DNA of 64,000 bases from positions 1-64,000 of the forward strand of contig NW_019173943.1 of the NCBI RefSeq assembly GCF_001642475.1, given 5' to 3'. Of this stretch, positions 56,516 to 64,000 are shown piece after piece (the first letter of the stretch is position 1; every line of letters begins with the position of its first letter). This DNA is from Fonsecaea monophora (Eukaryota; Ascomycota; Eurotiomycetes; Chaetothyriales; Herpotrichiellaceae). The notes below the pieces were generated by a model, which did not search any database, was not told where the DNA came from, and saw only the letters and a list, made by a program, of their open reading frames with translations. A program made the translations under genes and the position numbers.

Positions 56516-59500
56516 CTACTCGTCATCATCTTCAAGACCGGCTTCAGTAGACACTCCCGCCGAGTCCGCATGACCATTGGTGCCGGCATTGAAAGCATCC
56601 TCATCCTCGTCCTCGTCGTCGTCATCGTCGGCAATAGTGCGTAGTTGCTTGCGTTGTCTAGGCGGCGGTTTCGGTTGAGACTGATCATCCCCTTCTGGCT
56701 CGTCGCGTAACCCTTGCATCTCTTCATCCAGATCAGCAACTTCAGATGCAGGTGTATCGGCGGTGGCTTCTTCTGGGGTCGCAACAGCGCTTGCTTCGTC
56801 TTCCAGTTCAGAGTCCGAGTCCACCACAACAGCCGCAGACTTGAATTTGTCGCTCTTTCGCCGTGGAGTCTCTCTTGCCGCGCTCTTCCTCTCCAACCTT
56901 CGCTTCTTCTTCTTTGGCATTTCCGCTGGAGCTTCATTGTCTGATCCACTCATTGGAGTGCGCGATACGCTTCGTTCACTCTTCCCATCTTCGTCATCTT
57001 CAATAAATCCATCTTCATCGTCTCGCTTCTTCCGCTTACCCCCAGACTTAGGTTTCTTCTTCCGCCTCACGCGCTCTCCGGTTTCTTCGTCGTCCGTATA
57101 CTCGGCGGCTTCTCTTGCTGCCGCCTCAGCCCGAATCTGTTCGGCAATTCTCTCCGTCTCCTCGACAATCTTTCGCCGTTCTTCTGCAATTCTCTGTGCG
57201 CGTTCCTCTTCCTCCTGTCGGCGTCTTCTCGCCGCTTCCTCGCGTTTACGCAGCTCCTCCTGCCGCCTCTCCTTGGCTTCTTTGAGCTTGGTGGCATTCT
57301 CGGTCTCGTAAGCGGCCTGCCTCACACGTTGGCGCTCCAGTTGGTTTCTCATGGTATTTTTACCCATGGCAGCACGTTGTTCAAGTGCTGTCCTGGGATA
57401 TGGCGGTTGTTTATGCCGAGCAACTTGTTCAAAGGTTTCGATGGCTTGCTCGAGGCCGGTGATGGCAGCATCCACATCTTCAAGTGTTCGGTCTGTCTCC
57501 TTGGCCTGGTTCACATGCTGTGCAATTTGGAACTGAATGAAAGCCACATTAAACTGTAGATGGGGAGAATCTGGTTGAGTGGCCAAGGCGCGCTTCATGT
57601 AGTCGAGAGCAGTGTTCAAGGCAGGGATGGATCTATCAGCCTTGCCTTTCAACAACCATGCCCTCGACAAACACGCCAACAACTGGGCGTTTTCACCCTT
57701 ACCATCCTTTCTCAGGGCGATCTCATAGTTGTCGATGGCGCGTTGATACTGCCGAAGTTCCGTCATCACATGTCCTAGATTCGTGTTCACTGAGGAGTCC
57801 CGTAGCGTGTCCTTGACCTTTGTGAATATCTGTAGAGCATCGGAATATGCCTTCTTGTCATCGCACAGAGCGATCGCAACTCCCTGTGCGGCATAAGCGT
57901 TCTTGGGGTCCAGTTGCAGCGCTTTGTCAAAGAACTCGTACGCTTTGGCGTACATCTTGCTGCGCTTTTCCTTTTCTTGGTCCGTATTTCGGGGCATATC
58001 TCTTGCGATTGTGAGGTGAATGTTGCCCATTCCAACGAGAGAGTAAAGATCGTGCTTGTCGTAGCCTTGCAGGGTGTGCTTATAATGGCGATTCTCGGTA
58101 TCTTCTGCAATATTGGCAGTCTTCTTCTTGGCACTATGGTGGTACCAGCCCATCAAGGCCCTGACCTCAGTGTTGCCGTAGTCGTTTTGGTACACTGCGT
58201 GGATCTTTCGTGGCCCTTCATCTCGCGGTGATGTTTCCAGGGCTATAAATGCCAAGCGCGCGGAAGCATCTGTATAGTCGGCATGTCGAGCAAGGAGACC
58301 TTCATAAACCTTCTGAGCCTCCTCTATAAGACCCAATGCCTCCAGGGTCCTGGCCAGGTTGTATGAAATCGTAGTCACCAAAGCATCGGTGTCGCTGTTG
58401 TCGACATCCTCAGCATTGATCTTTTCTTCTTCCACTGCCTTCTTTTCAGCCTCCTGCTTTTCTGTGAGTCTTACGCATGCATTGAGCGCAATCTGGAATG
58501 TCTCTCGAGCCATGGAGTATGACTCTTGCCCATATAGAAAGCATGCCATATTGTTCAAAAGTTGCGGAGGGAGGTTCTCGCGCAACTGAGCAATGTATGT
58601 TGCTTCTTCCTCAGCTGGGTCTGGTTTGTCCTCGTCCGGAATCTTCTCCAGCTGCATTTGTTCAACTGTCTGAAGACACTTTAGGCTTTCAATCGGATTT
58701 TCGAGCTCGTACAGACGCGCGAGGTAGAGCAGAACCGACTCGTCGGGCTTGTTCCGAATCTTTTCGTCCTTCCAAGTCTTGCGAACATTCTCGAGCAGTT
58801 GTATGGCCTTTCGCGCTGTTGCTTGTTTGTCATCTTTGCTCGCCGTGCTCTGGGTCGAGAATGCCTCTTCAGCATATAGACAACCTAGCAGCGTCATGGC
58901 TTCCACATGTCTGTTGATTTGAGAGAGGTTTTCAAGTCGAAACTTGGCGCCTTGAATGTCCTGGGTCTGGACCATGATTTGGATAAGACCAAATTTCGCA
59001 GGGAAGTAGCCTCGATCCAATCCGCCTCGTGCCTGATCCGATCTGTTATAGTAGTCGTTCGCTTTTGGCAGATCGCCTTTGTTATGCTCCTTTCGCGCCA
59101 ACAAATACCAACCGTCACTAGCGATCGCGTTGATGTCGGTCTGTTCGATGGCCTTTCGCGCTAAAGGTTCCACGGTCTCGTAGCGGCCAGTCAGGAGGAA
59201 ATAGCTAGCAAATGTTGCACAGCTGAGCGGGAAGCTCTTGTCGATAGTATAGGCTTTCTTTGTATGGTCGATCATCGCCTTTTTGTAAAGAGCGTTGAAC
59301 TGGGGGTCGGACGCAGGGTACTTGGCACTTTCGTGGAGATAATACACCCCCAGCAGAGCATGTGCAATTTTTGAATCGGGATTCAGTGCCAGCGATCGTT
59401 CCCAAGCCAACTTCGCCCTGTCCTGGTATCCTAACTGCCACAGACAGCAGCCAATGCCTATCCGAGGATCAGGGTCCGTGAGACCGGGCATTTTAGCGAG

Positions 59501-60235
59501 CACATCTTGGTATACCTGCAATGCTGAACCGTACTGCTTCTGCAAATAGAGTGTCCTAGCTCTTCCAATCGCTGCCATCATATTGCGACCCTCTGAGGCT
59601 CTCAGTGCGTCATCGAAACATTTTAGTGCCTGTTTAAGAGATTCGGCTCTTTCAGCATCTGACCCAGCCTTGGTTGAGGCTTGCAAAGAGGCTCGAAGGA
59701 GGAAGAGAACGCCTCTGGTGAGATACAGTGGAGGGAAGGCAGGGTTGATCCGAAGGGCATCGTTGATCGCGGCGGTGGCTTCTCGGAGATAATGGTCTTT
59801 GGTTTTCACGTCGCTCGAGGTTGGATTTTCTGGCAATACACGGGGGGCTTGTCTGCTCTTGAGAAGATTCAACCAGGCCACACATGCCAGGAGGCTCAGA
59901 CGTTCCTTGGGCCCGCTTCTTGACAGAGAACCCATGCCCTTGACCAAGATTTCAATTGCGTGGTCGAATTGCGCCTGTTTGGCGTATGCCAAAGCAATTG
60001 TGATCCATAGATTTTTAGCAGCTTTCTCATTCTCCAAGAGTTGACAGAGCTCCGTAGGGTCGTCGAGGTGATCTTCGAGATTGACTTCGACCGCTTCATC
60101 GGCGTCCAGCCCGCCGGACACGGGAATATCGATCGCAGAGGGGATGTCGGCAAACCGTGACGCAGGTGTGATTCCTACCACGCCCCCATTGAGGGCGCTG
60201 GCAGTGCTGCCGTTTCGCACAGCTGCCGATGCCAT
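56516..60235 (-). CDS. CTR9: RNA polymerase II-associated Paf1 complex subunit CTR9
   Basis: Intronless, 1239 aa, the expected length. CTR9 is the TPR scaffold of the Paf1 complex, which couples Pol II elongation to H2B ubiquitination and H3K4/K36 methylation. It starts with DIPVSGGLDADEAVEVNLED, the conserved entry segment. Many TPRs run from ~70 to ~950, for example NLWITIALAYAKQAQFDHAI, RIGIGCCLWQLGYQDRAKLA, ALLGVYYLHESAKYPASDP and TNLGHVMTELRQYQRAIDNY. Then comes a charged coiled coil (~960-1060, ERRQEELRKREEAARRRRQE), followed by a Lys-rich and acidic disordered tail that carries nuclear-localisation-like KKKRRLERK. Confidence 0.97.
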   Translation of the reverse strand: MASAAVRNGSTASALNGGVVGITPASRFADIPSAIDIPVSGGLDADEAVEVNLEDHLDDPTELCQLLENEKAAKNLWITIALAYAKQAQFDHAIEILVKGMGSLSRSGPKERLSLLACVAWLNLLKSRQAPRVLPENPTSSDVKTKDHYLREATAAINDALRINPAFPPLYLTRGVLFLLRASLQASTKAGSDAERAESLKQALKCFDDALRASEGRNMMAAIGRARTLYLQKQYGSALQVYQDVLAKMPGLTDPDPRIGIGCCLWQLGYQDRAKLAWERSLALNPDSKIAHALLGVYYLHESAKYPASDPQFNALYKKAMIDHTKKAYTIDKSFPLSCATFASYFLLTGRYETVEPLARKAIEQTDINAIASDGWYLLARKEHNKGDLPKANDYYNRSDQARGGLDRGYFPAKFGLIQIMVQTQDIQGAKFRLENLSQINRHVEAMTLLGCLYAEEAFSTQSTASKDDKQATARKAIQLLENVRKTWKDEKIRNKPDESVLLYLARLYELENPIESLKCLQTVEQMQLEKIPDEDKPDPAEEEATYIAQLRENLPPQLLNNMACFLYGQESYSMARETFQIALNACVRLTEKQEAEKKAVEEEKINAEDVDNSDTDALVTTISYNLARTLEALGLIEEAQKVYEGLLARHADYTDASARLAFIALETSPRDEGPRKIHAVYQNDYGNTEVRALMGWYHHSAKKKTANIAEDTENRHYKHTLQGYDKHDLYSLVGMGNIHLTIARDMPRNTDQEKEKRSKMYAKAYEFFDKALQLDPKNAYAAQGVAIALCDDKKAYSDALQIFTKVKDTLRDSSVNTNLGHVMTELRQYQRAIDNYEIALRKDGKGENAQLLACLSRAWLLKGKADRSIPALNTALDYMKRALATQPDSPHLQFNVAFIQFQIAQHVNQAKETDRTLEDVDAAITGLEQAIETFEQVARHKQPPYPRTALEQRAAMGKNTMRNQLERQRVRQAAYETENATKLKEAKERRQEELRKREEAARRRRQEEEERAQRIAEERRKIVEETERIAEQIRAEAAAREAAEYTDDEETGERVRRKKKPKSGGKRKKRDDEDGFIEDDEDGKSERSVSRTPMSGSDNEAPAEMPKKKKRRLERKSAARETPRRKSDKFKSAAVVVDSDSELEDEASAVATPEEATADTPASEVADLDEEMQGLRDEPEGDDQSQPKPPPRQRKQLRTIADDDDDEDEDEDAFNAGTNGHADSAGVSTEAGLEDDDE

Positions 60236-60650
60236 GTTGACTCTCGCGGAAGATCAGGTGAAGGAGAGGTGGGAGATTCACAGGGTACAAGCCGATCAGC
60301 GCATGGTGAGAAAATCACGAATCGACAGCGGATAAATAAGTGACAGGAGGCGACAAATACGAGGTGATGTGCACTTTAGGCACGCCTGACTTCGTGAAGT
60401 GAAAGCGTACTGGAGTAGCGTGTGGTCGAATGTTTGCTGGCGTATTATTGTCGGTCTCGTTCACGAACTGCGGTGCGAGTTGCATTTGAAAGTTCTCGGT
60501 TGCTCCTGCCGTCACGCTAAGGATTTCCATCTGTGCACGAGCAGCCTCGCGCCTCAATTGCCACAGCCTTACGCCCTCCACACCATAGCCATTCAACCAT
60601 CAAACAGTAATTATGACTTGTTTCTTATGTTCTTGTATCATTATAATGTA
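60236..60650. other. intergenic region
   Basis: Promoter side of CTR9 and 3' flank of the CSC1-type gene. Nothing further is recognised. Confidence 0.5.
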
Positions 60651-63600
60651 TCAATATCTCAGCCGACTGACATCAAATACGAGCCGGCTTTCCTCCAGAT
60701 TAATCGTCACACGGCCTTTCTCGTCTATTTGCACATATTCATCTGTGGTTGGGATCACCTTGCTACAGTGTTCCACCTCTTGTCGACTGATACCACCAGG
60801 ATCGCGGGGAATCCATAGAGTCGGTGGCTTCGCGAAAAATGAAGGTGGGTAGTAGATATCGCACTCGATATCTTCCGGGTACACCGGATCTGGCAAGTCA
60901 GACGGAACCATTCGACGAAGAATAGTATAGTCCGAGTATACCTCTGGATGGAGCCACCGTAGGAGGAAGTTGGACTTGTCTGCCGGGTTCGGCGATATCC
61001 ATCGCATCCAGAATGCTGTGAGAGCATTAAGTACCATGTGGACTTCAGGGACCTCCTTTTTGACTTTCTTCTTGAATATGGTTTTAATGCCTCCTCCAAG
61101 GGCGTTCAGAGCTCCGCTTGCACCTTCCATGGCCCTGCTGTTACCAAGGTCCGGCTCGTGTTGCTCTTTGTCGGAATGGTATCCTTCGAAATGCTCCGGA
61201 TCCTCAGCGTGGCGTGGGTTCGTCGGTCGAGTTCCTAGCAAGTGCTCATCTTCTTGGACCGTCAGGCTCTTTGGAAGACTCCACAGAAGTGGGCCGAGTG
61301 CTTCAAGGAGCGAACTATGGACCAAACCAGTGAGGACGAGTAAGATCGCCGTGAGCACGACTGGCACGTAAGCACCTTTGAGTGAAAACAGCCCGATCAT
61401 ACAGATTTCAGAGAAATATAAGCCCAGCAGTAACTGGATCAGAGCGCGAGGATACACAAGCCCTCTGGTGTCTACTTCCGAGTCGTAGACGTAGATGAGG
61501 TTGTAGCGATACACCATGTGCAAAAATATCAGACCGACAGCAGCAAATCCGAGGATGATCGGGGCGATAAGCGCATAGCTGAGAGCTGAGATATCGTCAG
61601 AAACAGCCTACTTATGGGATTGTGGTGTGTCCAAGGAGGAAAACTCACTGATGACACCAAGATTGGTGTAGACGGGAAACACTGTTCCCCAATGAATACG
61701 TTGAAGTCGATGCCATCTCATATACATCTTCCTGGGACTGTTGATGTACTTTCGAAACACATACAATTGGAACAGATTGCCGAATTGGACAAGTGCTCCA
61801 GATCCAAGTGCCAGGCTCTGCAGAAGGAAGTACGACAGATAGAAGTTGGAAGCCTTGGGCAGGTTCTGAGAGAGCAAATCCTTCGCTGTAGTTGGATCCT
61901 CGAGCAGCTTTGTCACGGCTACGGACGCCGCTGAGGTCAGGGTCGTTATCAGGAATACTTGGACGACCTGGAAAGCGAAGTAGGCGTGCTGAGTGTAAAG
62001 CTCAATCATGCTCAGAGTTGGAACTCCTCCAAGCCTGGCGCAAACTGGTATACCGTCAGCACTGGGAAGAATGAAAGACGAGGTGCGACTTACATCTCAG
62101 GATTCCGGGAACAATACTCATCAACAGAGACAAAGCTAAAGCCGGGACAACGCCACTCAAGATACCCTTGACAGCGCTTGGGAGATCTGCAAGCCACCCG
62201 AGAAAGCTGACTTTCTCTGAGAGATACTCCAGATTGGAGATTGTGCCAACAAAAGCAGACGGGATTGCCCAGAATATAATCAACGCGGTGATCAGAGCTT
62301 TGATTAAGAATCTCCGCGCGATTGTCTCTAGCCAAGACATTGACAACGACGCCCATATTATCTCGAACGGTCTTACACCAAGAAACCGCTGAGCCATGTG
62401 CAGCGGGCGATGGTGCGTCAGCGTCTGGTAGGCGTGTTGTGCATCTGTATGTGTCTCGAATTCCACGAAAACGGAAGGCAGCATGCCATCAGTTTTGAAA
62501 AGTTGGTCTCGTCGAACTCTGGAAATTTGGTTGTTTAACTTCCTGATCTGATTCCTTGTCCACTTGATGGTATCCACGCGGCGGCCATAGTTTGCAATTG
62601 GTCTGTGGTGTGGCCTCGAGCTATGAGGAATCCATTGTGATGCAACTGATCCGTTGACATCGGGGAGGGCGCGTTCTTGCATCTCTTTCGAGGGGTAAGT
62701 GGTGTCCTGTGAATCGTTGGACGCTGGGACAATTTCTGCCGTGCCAGATCTCGAGACTGATTTTCTCCCATTCTCGCTACAGACCTCAGTCTCGGTCTCG
62801 GTCTCGAGAGAGTTTTTACTTGATTCTGGCTGTTCTCCGCTGTCGGCTTTCTTGAGTGCTTTCGTCCTTGCCGCATTGGCCATCCTGATGAGTTCAAACT
62901 CGGCCTTCTCTAGCCGCATAGCCGTCTGTTCCCTTTCCTTGACCAGGCGTTCGAGCTCATTGGTTGTTTGGGGAATCCAAATCTGTTTGACAGAGCTTCC
63001 AAGCATCCATCGGAGTCTCTGTTCATCGAGAAGTTGTCTGGGCACATTCATGTAGAGCACTGTCCGTGAGGACAAGCGGTTTGCATAAAATGGTGAAAGA
63101 AGATACGCTTGCCGTAAGTTGATATAGTAAACACATTCTCGCGAGACCATGTACAGGATGAAAACTGCAAAGCACGTTACTGCAAGTGCTGGGTTGTAGT
63201 CTGGAGATGACTTACCGAAATAGACCCATGACAGTAGGGTATGGGCATATAGGCGATTGTGGTTCACAACATTTCCCAAAGTCAAGCAATCCAGACCGAC
63301 ATTGCCAGCACCGCCTGTCGCGTGCAGTGGGAGAAGAATAGGCCAGAGAAGCAGTATTCCCACCAAGCATATCACTGCCAACACCCGAAGAAAACGCAGA
63401 AAGAGATACCCATCAAGAGATGAGTGGTTTAGCACAAAAGTAGAAGGGATGCGATAGAAGTCTTTAAACCAGCTGAACCATCCATCGGGAAGTGGCGCGC
63501 TCCTTTCGCTTTTGAAGATGTCAGCCTCACGCAGGTATCTATGGGAACATCAAGACGCAAAAAACATACTGTGGCTCCAGGCTCTTCAGAAACGCTCTTG

Positions 63601-63805
63601 GAGAGTATACTCGAGGACATTTGCGTCGCAGGGCTATGAAGATGATGATACACAGGGCTGCCCATACTAGGACAGGCACTAGGGTCGCAACAAGGTTGCT
63701 TGTCGCAGAGGAATTGGAACCAGAAACCAGGCGAGACAATCCAGGGCTCGTAGAGTTATCACGGGCCGAGCCAACGCGTGGATCTGTCGTGTTCATAATT
63801 GACAT
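60651..63805 (-). CDS. CSC1/OSCA-type mechanosensitive cation channel (DUF221/RSN1_7TM)
   Basis: Five exons, 63805-63570, 63508-63216, 63164-62094, 62044-61649 and 61585-60651, give 976 aa; all introns are 49-63 nt, GT..AG. The family forms osmosensitive or mechanosensitive Ca2+-permeable channels in plasma or internal membranes. Order: one TM (VATLVPVLVWAALCIIIFIA), the late-exocytosis region with VLNHSSLDGYLFLRFLRVLA, two more TMs, and a cytosolic PHM27-like domain (~190-440) with VFVEFETHTDAQHAYQTL. It contains a disordered Ser/Glu insertion. Then comes the multi-TM pore domain (EIIWASLSMSWLETIARRFL; CARLGGVPTLSMIELYTQHA; YLSYFLLQSLALGSGALVQF; YRYNLIYVYDSEVDTRGLVY). The C-terminus is cytosolic with DPVYPEDIECDIYYPPSFF. 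Several paralogues usually exist per fungus; which one this is cannot be told. Confidence 0.93.
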
Positions 63806-64000
63806 TCATTGAAATTATTGCTGCCGCCGTCAAGCTTCCAGGAAAGTCCAATGAGTGAGGTTGGGACGTGAAAAAACATTGCAGTCTCGAGGTCAGTCGT
63901 AAGTCTAAATTCTGAAAGCTGAAAGCTGAGCCGAGCAATGGCGAGGGGGCACGCCCCGGAAAAGAGAAGGATTGATCGGCGACAGTCGAGACTCGGCCAC

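Overview
The window is nuclear DNA of a filamentous ascomycete (Pezizomycotina). The evidence is short introns (about 45-120 nt) with GT..AG ends and CTAAC-like branch points, a Zn2Cys6 transcription factor, mitochondrial presequences on several proteins, and a fungal arginine attenuator peptide ahead of the arginine-specific carbamoyl-phosphate synthetase gene. I cannot fix the genus. Eighteen protein genes, one regulatory upstream ORF, one probable broken gene and one tRNA are supported. Most have one to five exons, which were joined here from splice signals and family alignment.

Layout. 2.1-3.5 kb: formate dehydrogenase (-). 7.0-8.3 kb: mitochondrial DUF1640/CCDC90-type protein (+), convergent with a Cut12-like spindle-pole-body protein (8.9-10.3 kb, -). 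11.9-13.1 kb: CDC123 (-). 13.6-16.5 kb: a large disordered protein of unknown function (-). 16.5-23.1 kb: gene-poor, with no convincing gene. 23.1-24.9 kb: zinc-cluster regulator (+), convergent with CPA1 (25.3-26.8 kb, -) and its spliced attenuator uORF (26.8-27.1 kb). 28.1-30.0 kb: conserved membrane-anchored protein of unknown function (+). 30.7 kb: tRNA-Gly(GCC). 31.3-33.2 kb: phenol-hydroxylase-type FAD monooxygenase (-), divergent from a FUN14-family protein (34.1-34.6 kb, +). 35.4-37.6 kb: POT/PTR peptide transporter (-). 38.4-40.5 kb: COG1 (-). 40.9-41.7 kb: TACO1/YebC-type translation activator (-). 42.7-43.1 kb: small Tyr/Gly-rich protein interrupted by an in-frame stop (-). 43-54 kb: gene-poor, TATA-containing accessory stretch carrying three small zinc-ribbon paralogues in tandem (+). 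54.0-54.4 kb: minisatellite and palindromic repeats. 54.5-56.0 kb: ESS2 (-). 56.5-60.2 kb: CTR9 (-). 60.7-63.8 kb: CSC1/OSCA-type ion channel (-).

Most assigned genes are housekeeping: Paf1-complex transcription, splicing-associated ESS2, Golgi tethering, eIF2 assembly, mitochondrial translation and mitophagy-type membrane proteins, and arginine biosynthesis. They do not form one pathway. The most notable parts are: (i) the arginine attenuator peptide, whose 23 codons are split over three exons including a 13-nt micro-exon; (ii) three tandem mini-proteins with the shared signature W-x-C-C-x-C-x(12/18)-C-x2-C-x4-C-x2-C; and (iii) a small conserved gene with intact splicing but an in-frame TAA.
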